From NCBI RefSeq assembly GCF_001513675.1, contig NZ_CP013859.1, forward strand, positions 2,667,081 to 2,731,080: a stretch of DNA of 64,000 nt. Reading direction: 5' to 3'. Under the pieces are notes generated by a model that had not been told where the DNA came from, did no database searches, and worked only from the letters and a program-made list of their open reading frames with translations. The translations under genes were made by a program, and so were the position numbers. This DNA comes from Microbacterium sp. XT11. Its GTDB lineage: Bacteria > Actinomycetota > Actinomycetes > Actinomycetales > Microbacteriaceae. Positions 18,558-30,742 of this stretch are shown here, piece after piece. Every line of letters begins with the position of its first letter. The first letter of the stretch is position 1.

Positions 18558-19763
18558 GTGGCCGAGATCTCGGACGTCTACTTCGTCGATGGAGTGCGCA
18601 CCCCCTTCGGGCGCGCCGGCGAAAAGGGCATGTACTGGAACACCCGCGCTGATGACCTCGCCGTGAAGGCGACCATCGGCCTGATGGAGCGCAACGCGGC
18701 CGTCCCGGCCGACCGGATCGACGACGTGGCGATCGCCGCGACGAGCCAGACCGGAGACCAGGGGCTCACGCTCGGGCGCTCCGTCGCGATCCTCGCCGGA
18801 CTGCCCCAGACGGTGCCGGGGCTCGCGATCGACCGCATGTGCGCGGGCGCCATGACGGCCGTCACCACGATGGCGGGCTCGATCGGCGTCGGCATGTACG
18901 ACTTCGCTCTCGCGGGCGGGGTCGAGCACATGGGCCACCACCCCATCGGCGGCAACGCCGACCCGAACCCGCGCTTCGTGGCGGAGAAGATGGTCGACCC
19001 GGGCGCGCTCAACATGGGTGTCACGGCCGAGCGCATCTTCGACCGCTTCCCGCACCTGACCAAGGAGCGCTCCGACCGCTTCGGGATGCTGAGCCAGCAC
19101 AAGGTGCAGGCGGCCTACGACGCCGGCAAGATCCAGCCCGACCTCGTGCCTGTCGCGATCAAGGACGCCGACGGTGCGTGGGGCCTCGCCACGGAGGATG
19201 AGGGCCGCCGCCCGCAGACCACTATGGAGGACCTCGCCGGCCTCAAGACCCCGTTCCGCCCGCACGGACGCGTCACCGCGGGCACCTCTTCCCCTCTCAC
19301 CGACGGCGCCACCATGTCGCTGCTCGCCGGCGGCGGCGCGGTCAAGGAGTTCGGGCTTGCGCCGAAGATGCGCATGGTGTCGTTCGCATTCGCCGGCGTG
19401 CAGCCGGAGATCATGGGCATCGGACCGATCCCGTCGACCGAGAAGGCGCTGAAGAAGGCCGGTCTCGATATCTCGGACATCGGCCTGTTCGAGCTGAACG
19501 AGGCGTTCGCCGTCCAGGTCATCTCCCTGCTCGACCACTTCGGGATCGCCGACGACGACCCCCGTGTGAACCCGTGGGGCGGGGCGATCGCGCTCGGTCA
19601 CCCGCTCGCCGCGTCGGGCGTGCGACTCATGATCCAGCTCGCCGCGCAGTTCGCGGAGCGCCCGGATGTCCGTTACGGTCTGACCGCCATGTGCGTCGGT
19701 CTCGGCCAGGGCGGATCGGTCATCTGGGAGAACCCCCACTACGACGGAAAGAAGAAGAAGTGA
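18558..19763 (+). CDS. fadA: Acetyl-CoA C-acyltransferase (thiolase)
   Basis: Thiolase performs the last step of beta-oxidation, cleaving 3-ketoacyl-CoA. The 401-residue protein has the catalytic Cys in AIDRMCAGAMTAV near residue 95, the C-terminal His in NPWGGAIALGHPLAASG and the second Cys in LTAMCVGLGQGG. The GTG at 18558 follows a GGAGG ribosome site. The stop overlaps the next gene start as GTGA, so it is coupled to the multifunctional FadB-type protein, making a complete beta-oxidation complex pair. Confidence 0.95.
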   Translation: MAEISDVYFVDGVRTPFGRAGEKGMYWNTRADDLAVKATIGLMERNAAVPADRIDDVAIAATSQTGDQGLTLGRSVAILAGLPQTVPGLAIDRMCAGAMTAVTTMAGSIGVGMYDFALAGGVEHMGHHPIGGNADPNPRFVAEKMVDPGALNMGVTAERIFDRFPHLTKERSDRFGMLSQHKVQAAYDAGKIQPDLVPVAIKDADGAWGLATEDEGRRPQTTMEDLAGLKTPFRPHGRVTAGTSSPLTDGATMSLLAGGGAVKEFGLAPKMRMVSFAFAGVQPEIMGIGPIPSTEKALKKAGLDISDIGLFELNEAFAVQVISLLDHFGIADDDPRVNPWGGAIALGHPLAASGVRLMIQLAAQFAERPDVRYGLTAMCVGLGQGGSVIWENPHYDGKKKK

Positions 19764-21901
19764 GCTACGAGGACGTCGACTTCTCCCCCATCCAGGCCCT
19801 GACCGACGGCGAGGTCGTCACGCACTCCCCTGTGCGCGACATCCGCCTCCCCTCGGGCAAGGTGTTGGCGCTGATCACACTCGACAACGGCCGCGACCAC
19901 ACCCGGCCGAACACGCTCGGGCCAGCCACGCTCACCGAGCTCGGCGAGACCCTGACCGCGCTCAAGGCGCGTGCTGCGGCCGGCGAGATCCAGGCGGTCG
20001 GCATCACCGGTAAGCAGTACATCCTGGCAGCGGGCGCCGACCTCTCCGACATCTCGAAGGTGGGATCGCGCGACAACGCCCGTCTCATCGCCCAGCTCGG
20101 GCACAAGGTTCTCGGCATGCTCGGCGAACTGGGCGTTCCGTCGTTCGCCTTCGTCAACGGCCTCGCGCTCGGCGGCGGACTCGAGATCGCGCTCAACTCG
20201 ACGTATCGCACGGTCGACGCCTCCGCCGCGGCCGTCGCACTGCCGGAGGTGTTCCTCGGGATCATCCCCGGCTGGGGCGGTGCATACCTCCTGCCGAACC
20301 TCATCGGCATCGAGAACGCTCTCGAGGTCGTCATCTCGAACCCGCTCAAGCAGAACCGGATGCTCAAGCCGCAGCAGGCGTACGAACTCGGCATCTTCGA
20401 CGCGATCTTCCCTGCGGCGAACTATCTCGAGAACTCGCTCGCATGGGCCGATGCGGTGCTCTCGGGCAAGAAGGTGGAGCGCAAGAACGAGCCGGGGAAG
20501 ATCGAGCGGCTCACCAAGTGGCCGATCGCGATCAAGATGGCACGAGGGATGCTCGAGTCGAAGATCGGCACCGTTCCCCGATCGCCGTATGTGGCGCTCG
20601 ACCTGCTCGACAAGGCCAAGAGCGGCACGAAGGCCGAGGGCTTCGCCCGCGAGGACGAAGCCCTTGCCGAACTCGTCACGGGCGACCAGTTCGCCGCGTC
20701 GATGTACGCGTTCGACCTGGTGCAGAAGCGCGCGAAGCGACCCGTCGGCGCTCCCGACAAGGCGCTCGCGAAGAAGGTGACGAAGGTCGGCATCATCGGC
20801 GCCGGCCTCATGGCCAGCCAGTTCGCGCTGCTCTTCGTCCGCAAGCTCCAGGTGCCGGTGCTCATCACCGATCTCGACCAGGCACGTGTCGACAAGGGCG
20901 TCGCCTACATCCACGAGGAGATCGGCAAGCTGGAGGCGAAGGGACGGCTCGACGGAGACACCGCCAACAAGCTGCGCTCGCTCGTCACCGGCACGACCGA
21001 CAAGAGCCTCTACGCCGACTGCGACTTCGTCATCGAGGCGGTGTTCGAGGAGGTCGGTGTCAAGCAGCAGGTGTTCGGCGAGATCGAGAAGATCGTCGCC
21101 GACGACGCGATCCTTGCGACCAACACCTCGTCGCTGTCCGTCGAAGAGATCGGTTCGAAGCTCGAGCACCCCGAGCGGCTCGTGGGCTTCCACTTCTTCA
21201 ACCCGGTGGCAGTGATGCCGCTCATCGAGGTCGTCAAGACGCCGACGACGACGGATGCCGCCCTCTCGACCGCGTTCGTCGTGGCGAAGGGACTCGGCAA
21301 GAACGCCGTGCTCACGGCCGACGCGCCCGGCTTCGTGGTCAACCGGCTGCTCGCGAAGGTCATGGGCGAGGCGGCACGCGCCGTCTACGAGGGCACTCCG
21401 GTGGCCGACGTCGAGAAGGCGTTCGCTCCGCTGGGCCTGCCGATGGGACCGTTCCAGCTGATCGACCTGGTCGGCTGGAAGGTCGCCGCGCACGTGCAGG
21501 ACACCATGGTGCACGCCTTCCCCGACCGGTTCTACGCGAACGAGAACTTCCACGCTCTGGCGGAGCTGGACGCGGTCGTCGAGAAGGACAAGGGCGGCAG
21601 GGTGACCGGCTGGACCAAGCAAGCCGAGAAGGTCACCAAGCCGGCCGTGGGCAGCACTCCGGCATCCGCGGAGACCATCCTCCGACGTGTGCAGGACGGC
21701 CTGGCCACCGAGATCAAGCTCATGCTCGACGAGGGTGTGGTCCCCGAGGTCGAGGACATCGACCTGTGCCTCATCCTCGGCGCAGGATGGCCGTTCATCG
21801 ACGGCGGGGCATCGCCCTATCTCGACCGCGAGGGCGCATCGGAGCGCGCCTTCGGCGGAACGTTCCACACGCCGCCGATCCGCGGGATCGAGCGACGCTG
21901 A
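19760..21901 (+). CDS. fadB: 3-hydroxyacyl-CoA dehydrogenase / enoyl-CoA hydratase, FadB-type
   Basis: A 713-residue multifunctional beta-oxidation alpha subunit. Residues 1-270 are a crotonase domain (ITGKQYILAAGADLSDI and ALGGGLEIALNSTYR forming the oxyanion region, then IIPGWGGAYLLPNLIG). From about 340 comes a Rossmann dehydrogenase (VGIIGAGLMASQFALLF), with HFFNPVAVMPLIEVV carrying the catalytic His, then C-terminal 3HCDH domains. The GTG start overlaps the thiolase stop. A perfect hairpin terminator follows 18 bp after the stop, so fadA-fadB form one unit. Confidence 0.95.
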   Translation: MSYEDVDFSPIQALTDGEVVTHSPVRDIRLPSGKVLALITLDNGRDHTRPNTLGPATLTELGETLTALKARAAAGEIQAVGITGKQYILAAGADLSDISKVGSRDNARLIAQLGHKVLGMLGELGVPSFAFVNGLALGGGLEIALNSTYRTVDASAAAVALPEVFLGIIPGWGGAYLLPNLIGIENALEVVISNPLKQNRMLKPQQAYELGIFDAIFPAANYLENSLAWADAVLSGKKVERKNEPGKIERLTKWPIAIKMARGMLESKIGTVPRSPYVALDLLDKAKSGTKAEGFAREDEALAELVTGDQFAASMYAFDLVQKRAKRPVGAPDKALAKKVTKVGIIGAGLMASQFALLFVRKLQVPVLITDLDQARVDKGVAYIHEEIGKLEAKGRLDGDTANKLRSLVTGTTDKSLYADCDFVIEAVFEEVGVKQQVFGEIEKIVADDAILATNTSSLSVEEIGSKLEHPERLVGFHFFNPVAVMPLIEVVKTPTTTDAALSTAFVVAKGLGKNAVLTADAPGFVVNRLLAKVMGEAARAVYEGTPVADVEKAFAPLGLPMGPFQLIDLVGWKVAAHVQDTMVHAFPDRFYANENFHALAELDAVVEKDKGGRVTGWTKQAEKVTKPAVGSTPASAETILRRVQDGLATEIKLMLDEGVVPEVEDIDLCLILGAGWPFIDGGASPYLDREGASERAFGGTFHTPPIRGIERR

Positions 21902-21919
21902 CTGCGTGGCGACCTTGAC

Positions 21920-21959
21920 GGGAGGGGGTCCCGGTGCGCTCGCATCGGGACCCCCTCCC
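21920..21959 (+). terminator. Terminator of the fadAB unit
   Basis: A 14-bp perfect stem (gggagggggtcccg / cgggaccccctccc) with a 12-nt loop starting 18 bp after the fadB stop. Confidence 0.8.
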
Positions 21960-22129
21960 ATCGTCGGCTCAGTGGACGGCCGTGAGGCCGACGCGACGAT
22001 CCACGACCGCGCATCGCACTGGGCCGATGCGCGGCGCAGCGGAGAACGCGCGACGAACAGGTGGTGAACTCCCTCGTCCTGGTGCGCCTCGGCGCGATCT
22101 GCGCCCTATGGAGCGGGCACAGTGGTGTC

Positions 22130-22825
22130 ATGGACATGCTCTTCTCGATGCTCGGCGGCAAGGGGATGTCGAGCCTCTTCAAGACCGGTACCGCGATCCT
22201 CACGATGCTCTTGGTGGTTCCCGCGCTTCTGAAGCTGTTCGTGGTCACCGTCGACGAAGGCTGGGCGGCCATCCGCACACGCAACGGCAAGCCCATCATC
22301 CGCAACCGGCCCCCGCGTCGTCCTGCGCACCGCCGCGGCGCAGTGGGCGAGGTCGTCGTGCTCGACCCCGGCTCGCACGGGGCCTTCCCGCTGTTCTACT
22401 GGTACAAGCTCATCGACGTGCGCTGTCGCGCCACCGACCTTCCCGCGCGGGAGATGAGCGGGGCGAACGGGCATCAGCATCGCGTCCATGCGTCCTTCGA
22501 GTGGCGACCCATCCCCACTGGCCGTGATCTGCGCGTGTTCGAACTCGACGTCGTCAACGTCAAAGAGCGGGCCTCGAACATCGTGGGCGCCGCGCTTCGC
22601 GACGTGATCCGCGGTCTGGACGGCGCGGAACTCCCCCACAACGACGAGATCAACACACGAGTGATCGCAGCCAGCGCCGACGAAGTACGGCGGTCGTGCG
22701 GGGTGGAACTGATCCGCGTGATGGTCACCGGAGACGCGCTCACCGACGGCTACCTGCTGTCTACGGCACTGCGCGACGCCGACCGCGAAGCGCAGGTCGT
22801 CTCCGCCTTGCACGCCCTCAACTGA
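22130..22825 (+). CDS. Short SPFH/Band 7-like membrane protein
   Basis: A 231-residue protein with one N-terminal hydrophobic helix (about residues 17-34, TAILTMLLVVPALLKLFVV) followed by a domain resembling SPFH/Band 7 (DEGWAAIRTRNGKPI, then FELDVVNVKERASNIVGAALRDVIRGLD and GVELIRVMVTGDAL). SPFH proteins scaffold membrane microdomains. It lacks the long coiled-coil tail of stomatins and flotillins. The start at 22130 (MDMLFSMLGGKG) is a choice; ATG at 22061 or 22169 are alternatives. Family call is moderate and function unknown. Confidence 0.6.
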   Translation: MDMLFSMLGGKGMSSLFKTGTAILTMLLVVPALLKLFVVTVDEGWAAIRTRNGKPIIRNRPPRRPAHRRGAVGEVVVLDPGSHGAFPLFYWYKLIDVRCRATDLPAREMSGANGHQHRVHASFEWRPIPTGRDLRVFELDVVNVKERASNIVGAALRDVIRGLDGAELPHNDEINTRVIAASADEVRRSCGVELIRVMVTGDALTDGYLLSTALRDADREAQVVSALHALN

Positions 22826-22861
22826 GCCGTGCCGGCGCGCGCTCAGCGTCTCCGGTCGCTT

Positions 22862-24802
22862 TCAGCGTCGCTGGTGCAGAGGGAGGTCGATGGCACCCGT
22901 CTCGCCTGCGTTCCTGGCCACCGGGATGCGCGTGCCGAGCACCTGCGCCACGACGTCCTGAGCGATCTTCGACGCCGTGAGGCCGGCATCCGCCAGCACC
23001 TGCTCCCGCGAGGCGTGATCGATGAACTCGTCGGGGAGCCCCAGTTCGTCGACAGCGGTGTCGATGCCGGCCTCCCGCAGCACCTGCCGCACCCTCGTGC
23101 CGATGCCTCCGACACGGATGCCGTCCTCGAGGGTGATGACGAGGCGGTGCCGTGCCGCCAGTTCGACGACGGAGGGCTGCACGGGAATCGCCCAGCGCGG
23201 GTCGATCACCGTCGCCCCGATGCCTTGGGCGCGCAGGCGGCCGGCGACGTCCATCGCGAGGGCGGCGAACGGGCCGATGCCGACGAGGAGCACGTCTTCG
23301 GCGTCTGCCCGCGCGAGCACATCCACTCCGTCTTCGAGGCGTTCGATCGCCGGGAGTTCGGGAGCCACTTCGCCCTTCGGGAATCGGATGACCGTCGGTG
23401 CGTCGTCGACCTCGACGGCCTCGTCGAGCGCCTCCTTCAGCCGTATGCCGTCGCGCGGCGCGGCGATGCGGATGTGCGGCACGATCTGCAGCATCGCAAG
23501 GTCCCACATGCCGTGGTGGCTCGGTCCGTCGGGACCGGTGACTCCCGCCCGATCGAGCACGAAGGTGACGCCTGCGCGGTGCAGAGCGACGTCCATGAGC
23601 ACCTGGTCGAAGGCGCGCCCCATGAACGTCGCGTACACGGCGACGACGGGATGCAGCCCGCCGAAGGCGAGACCGGCGGCCGAGGCCACGGCGTGCTGCT
23701 CCGCGATGCCGACGTCGTAGACACGGTCGGGGAAACGCTCGGCGAAGGGCGCGAGGCCGGTGGGCCTGAGCATCGCCGCCGTCATCGCGATCACATCGGA
23801 GCGCCGCTGACCGACCTCAACGAGCGCGTCGGAGAAGACATCCGTCCACCCCTGCCCCCCCGAGGACAGCGTCTCCCCCGTCGTGGGATCGATCTTGCCC
23901 ACGGCGTGGAACTGATCGGCTTCGTCGTCGCGCGCGGGCTGGAATCCCCGGCCCTTCTCGGTGATCGCGTGCACGATCACTGGTGCACCGTAGGACTTCG
24001 CGAGCTGCAGCGTCTCGATGAGCGCGGGGAGGTCGTGACCGTCGACGGGGCCGAGGTACTTGATGTCGAGGTTCGAGTAGAGAGCGTCGTTGTTGGTGAA
24101 GCGAGACAGGAAGCCGTGCGTTCCGCCGCGCACTCCGCGGAACAGCGCCCGCCCGACCGGTCCGAACGCGCGGAACAGCCGGTCGGACTTGCGGTGCAGA
24201 TCCTTGTATGCGGCCGCGGTGCGGACGCGGTTCAGGTAGCGGGACATCCCGCCGATCGTCGGCGCGTAGGAGCGCCCGTTGTCGTTCACCACGATCACGA
24301 GATTGCGATCGTTGTCGTCGGAGATGTTGTTGAGAGCCTCCCACGTCATGCCGCCGGTCAGCGCGCCGTCTCCCACGACAGCCACCACGTGGCGATCCGC
24401 CCTTCCTGTGGCGGTCAGCGCGCGCGAGACGCCGTCGGCCCAGCTGAGCGAGCTCGACGCGTGGGAGGACTCGACGACGTCGTGCGGGCTCTCGCTGCGC
24501 TGCGGGTAGCCTGCGAGTCCGCCGCGCGCCCGCAGCGCCGAGAAGTCCTGACGCCCCGTGAGCAGCTTGTGCACGTACGACTGATGTCCGGTGTCGAAGA
24601 TGATCGGGTCATCAGGAGACGAGAACACCCGGTGCAGCGCGATGGTGAGCTCCACCACGCCGAGGTTGGGTCCGAGATGCCCGCCGGTGCGCGACACGTT
24701 CTCGATCAGGAACTGCCGCACCTCTGCGGCCAGCTCGACCAGTTGCTCTTCGGACAGTCCGTCCAGATCGCGGGGTCCTGAGATGCTCGGAAGAACGGGC
24801 AT
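22862..24802 (-). CDS. dxs: 1-deoxy-D-xylulose-5-phosphate synthase
   Basis: DXS condenses pyruvate and glyceraldehyde 3-phosphate, the first step of the MEP isoprenoid pathway, using thiamine diphosphate. At 646 residues it is full length: DTGHQSYVHKLLTGR, the ThDP motif starting GDGALTGG and ending in VNDNGRSY, and transketolase central and C-terminal domains (DVGIAEQHAVASAAGLAFGG). I prefer the ATG at 24802 over the GTG at 24808, because GAGGAGG lies at a good 5-nt spacing from the ATG. It is a single gene between SPFH-like and acnA. Confidence 0.96.
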   Translation of the reverse strand: MPVLPSISGPRDLDGLSEEQLVELAAEVRQFLIENVSRTGGHLGPNLGVVELTIALHRVFSSPDDPIIFDTGHQSYVHKLLTGRQDFSALRARGGLAGYPQRSESPHDVVESSHASSSLSWADGVSRALTATGRADRHVVAVVGDGALTGGMTWEALNNISDDNDRNLVIVVNDNGRSYAPTIGGMSRYLNRVRTAAAYKDLHRKSDRLFRAFGPVGRALFRGVRGGTHGFLSRFTNNDALYSNLDIKYLGPVDGHDLPALIETLQLAKSYGAPVIVHAITEKGRGFQPARDDEADQFHAVGKIDPTTGETLSSGGQGWTDVFSDALVEVGQRRSDVIAMTAAMLRPTGLAPFAERFPDRVYDVGIAEQHAVASAAGLAFGGLHPVVAVYATFMGRAFDQVLMDVALHRAGVTFVLDRAGVTGPDGPSHHGMWDLAMLQIVPHIRIAAPRDGIRLKEALDEAVEVDDAPTVIRFPKGEVAPELPAIERLEDGVDVLARADAEDVLLVGIGPFAALAMDVAGRLRAQGIGATVIDPRWAIPVQPSVVELAARHRLVITLEDGIRVGGIGTRVRQVLREAGIDTAVDELGLPDEFIDHASREQVLADAGLTASKIAQDVVAQVLGTRIPVARNAGETGAIDLPLHQRR

Positions 24803-24966
24803 CTGCACCTCCTCACAGGCACCGTCGACGACATCCGTTTCCGGTCGGACGTCCTGTCGATCCTATCGCGCGTGCCGGGGAATCCTCCGTGAGGCTCCGA
24901 GGCTTGACAGTGATGGCGGAGCCATCCTTTGAAGCCCGCACGCGCGAGCATGAAGCCTGCGCACGA

Positions 24967-25002
24967 GAGCGCCCCACCTGGCCGGAGCCGGATGGGGCGC
25001 TC
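24967..25002 (-). terminator. Terminator of acnA
   Basis: A 10-bp perfect stem (gagcgcccca / tggggcgctc, 24967-24976 and 24993-25002) lies 15 bp beyond the acnA stop on the minus strand, before dxs. Confidence 0.75.
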
Positions 25003-25016
25003 GCGTGGGGGGCTGG

Positions 25017-27851
<2,835 letters not shown>

Positions 27852-27978
27852 GAATCCGTCTCCTTCTATTCGGATGGGAGCGACAGGCGCCTCCATCTTG
27901 CTCGCCTCCGACGCCGCACGGCTAGCAAGGCGCACCTAACCAGTCTGCCCCGCGGTCGCCGCAGACGAAAGCCCGCGA

Positions 27979-28000
27979 TTTATCTTGATGTCGAGATAAA
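27979..28000. promoter_or_regulatory. 22-bp palindromic operator candidate upstream of acnA
   Basis: TTTATCTTGA-TG-TCGAGATAAA is a 10+2+10 palindrome with one mismatch, AT-rich in a very GC-rich setting, located between the DUF3159 stop and the acnA start on the minus strand. Size and shape fit a dimeric MarR- or TetR-type regulator. The regulator is not identifiable from this window. Confidence 0.55.
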
Positions 28001-28004
28001 TCTA

Positions 28005-28769
28005 TCACGCCGCGGGAGCTGCGGGAGCATCCGACGCGCGGGGGTAGAGCGCACGCACGACGAGCCAGGTGACTGCGACCAGCGGTGCGAACAGCGGCAG
28101 GCCCATGATGAGCTTCAGCGTCCCGAGCGCGGTCACGTCGCCGGCGAGATACAGCGGCAGCTGCACCGCGAGACGCGCGAAGAACAACGCGGCCCACGCG
28201 ATGCCCAGCCAGAAGAACGCCCTGCGTTTGCGGCGATCCCGCCGCCACATCGTGCCCTCCCCCATGAGGAAGCCGATGGCCAGGCCGATGAGCGACCAGC
28301 CGATGAGGGCCGACACGAGGAGAACGGTTCCGTAGGCGGCGTTCGTGATGAGCCCGGGCACGAAGTTGTCCTGCCCGCGCCCGGTCCACAGTGCGAGCGC
28401 GGCGGCAGCCGCCGCGGCGACGAGGCCGCCGATCGCGGCCGACGGCGGCGACTTCTGAATGAGACGGATGACCGTGAACACGGCCGCAGCCCCCACGGAC
28501 ACTCCGAGCGCCAGGATCAACGGCTCAGGCTGGATCGTGAAGAGCACGACGAACGCGAGGCTGGGAATGACGGATTCGAGGACGCCGCGCCACCCGCCCA
28601 TGGCCGACCACACGACCCGCTGCGTCGACGCGCCGTCCGCCGGGTCGAGACCAGCGCGACGCGCTGCTCCCCCGAGGGCGGCGCCGAGCACCTCCGACGC
28701 CCTCGGCTCACGGATGTCGTCCTCCGCGGCCTCCGGCGCTTTCTCGTCGCCCGGACCCGGCACGGTCAC
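28005..28769 (-). CDS. DUF3159 membrane protein
   Basis: A 254-residue membrane protein with a soluble N-terminal 55 residues and about six hydrophobic segments (for example VIPSLAFVVLFTIQPEPLILAL and AAIGGLVAAAAAAALALW). It matches the actinobacterial DUF3159 family, which is usually found near dut and DUF3710 as here. The GTG at 28769 overlaps the DUF3710 stop by 4 bp. Function unknown; no catalytic motif is visible. Confidence 0.85.
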   Translation of the reverse strand: MTVPGPGDEKAPEAAEDDIREPRASEVLGAALGGAARRAGLDPADGASTQRVVWSAMGGWRGVLESVIPSLAFVVLFTIQPEPLILALGVSVGAAAVFTVIRLIQKSPPSAAIGGLVAAAAAAALALWTGRGQDNFVPGLITNAAYGTVLLVSALIGWSLIGLAIGFLMGEGTMWRRDRRKRRAFFWLGIAWAALFFARLAVQLPLYLAGDVTALGTLKLIMGLPLFAPLVAVTWLVVRALYPRASDAPAAPAA

Positions 28770-29353
28770 GCCGAGCCCGGGGTCGCAGGCATCTTCAGCG
28801 GGATGAGGTCGCGCGGTGGCATCGGAGCTCCGCCCCGGACGACCACGATGGAGCGGAAGAGATCCTCGACCTTGGCTGCGGCGTCGAGATCCGACGTCGC
28901 GGCCCCGCTGATCACACCGCGGAGGAACCAGCGTGGGCCGTCGACGCCGACGAATCGCGCCAGTCGCAGCTCGGATCCCTCGCTCGCCGGTGCGGGCACC
29001 TCCGCGAGGAGCTCCTTGCCCAGCGACCCCTCCCGCTCCTCGACTCGACCGCCCTGGGCGCGGATCTGGTCGCGCAGCTGCACGCGCGTCTCATCCCAGA
29101 GCCCGCCGGAGCGCGGAGCCGCGAACGGCTGCACCTGCAGAGAAGAGTCGGCGTAGTCGAGGCCGACGGCGACGATGCGCTTGGACTGCTCCTCCACCTC
29201 GAGGCGCAGGTTCAGCCCTTCGCGCGGAAGGATCTTAATGCCGCCGAGATCGATGTAGGGGCGGACGGGATTGGCCTCGGAGTCGTCGAGGGGACCCTCA
29301 GTCGCGCGGTTCGCGGGTGCGGACTTCGCTGGTGTCGCGTTGTTGTCAGTCAT
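28766..29353 (-). CDS. DUF3710 family protein
   Basis: A 195-residue soluble actinobacterial protein. After a disordered, Ala/Asp-rich N-terminus comes [20 protein letters not shown] and [21 protein letters not shown], which are typical of DUF3710, then [20 protein letters not shown]. The ATG at 29353 overlaps the dut stop by 8 bp; the gene is second in a dut-DUF3710-DUF3159 run of overlapping genes. Function unknown. The conserved link with dut is common in actinobacteria but unexplained. Confidence 0.88.
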   Translation of the reverse strand: MTDNNATPAKSAPANRATEGPLDDSEANPVRPYIDLGGIKILPREGLNLRLEVEEQSKRIVAVGLDYADSSLQVQPFAAPRSGGLWDETRVQLRDQIRAQGGRVEEREGSLGKELLAEVPAPASEGSELRLARFVGVDGPRWFLRGVISGAATSDLDAAAKVEDLFRSIVVVRGGAPMPPRDLIPLKMPATPGSA

Positions 29354-29816
29354 TGGTCTTCCCTGCCTGGTATCCGGTCGATCCGAATCCGCCGTCACCG
29401 CGGACGCTCTCCGGCAGCTCCTCCACGGGGAGGAACCGGGCACGCGTGACGGGCATGATGATGAGCTGCGCGATGCGGTCGCCGACCGCCACATCGTACG
29501 CGCTGCGGAGGTCCGTGTTGAGCAGGCTCACCTTGATCTCACCGCGGTATCCGGCGTCGACGGTCCCCGGCGAGTTCACGATGGTGATGCCGTGCTTCAC
29601 CGCCAGGCCGCTGCGCGGCACGACGAAGGCCGCATAACCCTCGGGGAGCGCGATGCGCACACCCGTCGGCACGAGGGCGCGCTCGCCCGGCTCGAGGCGT
29701 ACCGCTTCGGCGGCGACGAGGTCGGCGCCCGCGTCACCCGGGTGCGCGTATGCCGGCAGGGCGACATGACCGTCGAGGACAGGGGCGATAATGGGGACAT
29801 CGACGCAATCACTCAC
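29346..29816 (-). CDS. dut: dUTP diphosphatase (dUTPase)
   Basis: dUTPase hydrolyses dUTP to dUMP, protecting DNA and supplying thymidylate synthesis. The 156-residue trimeric-type protein shows the five motifs: [24 protein letters not shown], the uracil-binding hairpin [23 protein letters not shown], and the C-terminal [11 protein letters not shown] that closes over the active site. The GTG at 29816 is only 12 bp from the divergent DUF3093 start, so their control regions overlap each other's coding sequence. Confidence 0.96.
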   Translation of the reverse strand: MSDCVDVPIIAPVLDGHVALPAYAHPGDAGADLVAAEAVRLEPGERALVPTGVRIALPEGYAAFVVPRSGLAVKHGITIVNSPGTVDAGYRGEIKVSLLNTDLRSAYDVAVGDRIAQLIIMPVTRARFLPVEELPESVRGDGGFGSTGYQAGKTND

Positions 29817-29828
29817 CCCACGAGGCTA

Positions 29829-30293
29829 ATGCAGAACACCGCCGCAGACACACGCCCGCTGTATCGGGAACGGCTTTCGCCGAGCCTGTGGCTTCTGGTG
29901 ACGGTGGCGCTCGCGGGACCGATGGTCGCGCTCGTCTTCGTGCCGGTCGGTTCGACGATCGCGCTGCTCATCGGCGGTGCGGTGTCGGCGCTGCTGGTCG
30001 CGTGCGCGATCGTGGCGACGCCCGTGGTGAGCGTGGAGGGCGGAGAGCTGCGCGCGGGTCGGGCGCACATCGACGTGCGTCACCTGGGCGAGCCGTTGCC
30101 GCTCGTCGGTGAGAGCGCCCGTGAGGCACGGGGTCCCGGTCTGCCTGCCCGCGGGTGGCACCTGATCCGCGGCGGCATCGACGGAGTCGTCGTGGTACCG
30201 GACATCGATCCCGACGACCCGGTCACCCACTGGACCATCTCCAGCCGCACGCCGGACCGGTTGGCGGCCGCGATCACCGCAGCCAGGATCTGA
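29829..30293 (+). CDS. DUF3093 membrane protein
   Basis: A 154-residue protein with two adjacent hydrophobic helices near the N-terminus (about residues 20-38 and 43-65) and a soluble C-terminal region ending THWTISSRTPDRLAAAI. It matches the actinobacterial DUF3093 family, often opposite dut as here. The ATG follows ACGAGG within the dut start region. Function unknown. Downstream is a tandem repeat and a hairpin. Confidence 0.85.
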   Translation: MQNTAADTRPLYRERLSPSLWLLVTVALAGPMVALVFVPVGSTIALLIGGAVSALLVACAIVATPVVSVEGGELRAGRAHIDVRHLGEPLPLVGESAREARGPGLPARGWHLIRGGIDGVVVVPDIDPDDPVTHWTISSRTPDRLAAAITAARI

Positions 30294-30345
30294 GCACGTC
30301 CGCCCCCGCGAACTTCGGGCGACGGGCACACCGCAGACGAGCAGC

Positions 30346-30399
30346 GCCGAGACGACGGAGCAGGGCCGAGACGACGGAGCAGAGCCGAGACGACGACGC
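30346..30399. repeat. 19-bp tandem repeat, nearly three copies
   Basis: Units starting gccgagacgacggagcag begin at 30346, 30365 and 30384, with the last copy partial. It sits between the convergent DUF3093 and DUF4193 genes just before a hairpin terminator, and is probably slippage in noncoding DNA. Confidence 0.75.
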
Positions 30400-30427
30400 G
30401 CCCCCGAGCCGTCGGGCCGGGGGCGCG
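30397..30427. terminator. Hairpin between DUF3093 and DUF4193
   Basis: A 9-bp perfect stem (cgcgccccc / gggggcgcg) with a 13-nt loop between two convergent genes, usable from either side. Confidence 0.65.
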
Positions 30428-30448
30428 TGAAGTGCGATGGGGATGCGC

Positions 30449-30742
30449 TCAGGCAGCGCACTCCTTGCAGATGGGGCCGGACGCGTCCTCGTGGTCCAGC
30501 TGCGAGCGGTGCTTCACGAGGAAGCAGCTCATGCAGGTGAACTCGTCCTGCTGCGCCGGCAGCACGACGACGTCGAGCTCGAGGTCGGAGAGGTCGGCCC
30601 CCGGCAGATCGAAGCTGGACGGGTTGTCCGCGTCCTCGTCGCCCGTCGCGCCGGACAGCTTGTCCGGCACACGCTCCTTCAGGGCTTCGATCGACTCGGA
30701 GTCGTCTTCGCTCTTTCGGGGAGCGTCGTAATCGGTGGCCAT
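30449..30742 (-). CDS. DUF4193 family protein
   Basis: A 97-residue acidic actinobacterial protein, starting MATDYDAPRKSEDDS. The conserved C-terminal part contains DEFTCMSCFLVKHRSQL and PICKECA, four cysteines as two CxxC pairs that should bind zinc, which places it in DUF4193. The ATG at 30742 follows a GGAG site. Upstream methionine at 30763 gives a poorer start. Function unknown; it lies divergent to sepH, a common neighbourhood. Confidence 0.88.
   Translation of the reverse strand: MATDYDAPRKSEDDSESIEALKERVPDKLSGATGDEDADNPSSFDLPGADLSDLELDVVVLPAQQDEFTCMSCFLVKHRSQLDHEDASGPICKECAA

Noticed and set aside
27920..27945. DtxR/IdeR iron box before acnA
   Set aside because: Only half of the site (TTAGGT) matches; the other half is too divergent.
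30346..30399. Regulatory array before DUF4193
   Set aside because: A short tandem duplication between convergent gene ends; simple slippage explains it.
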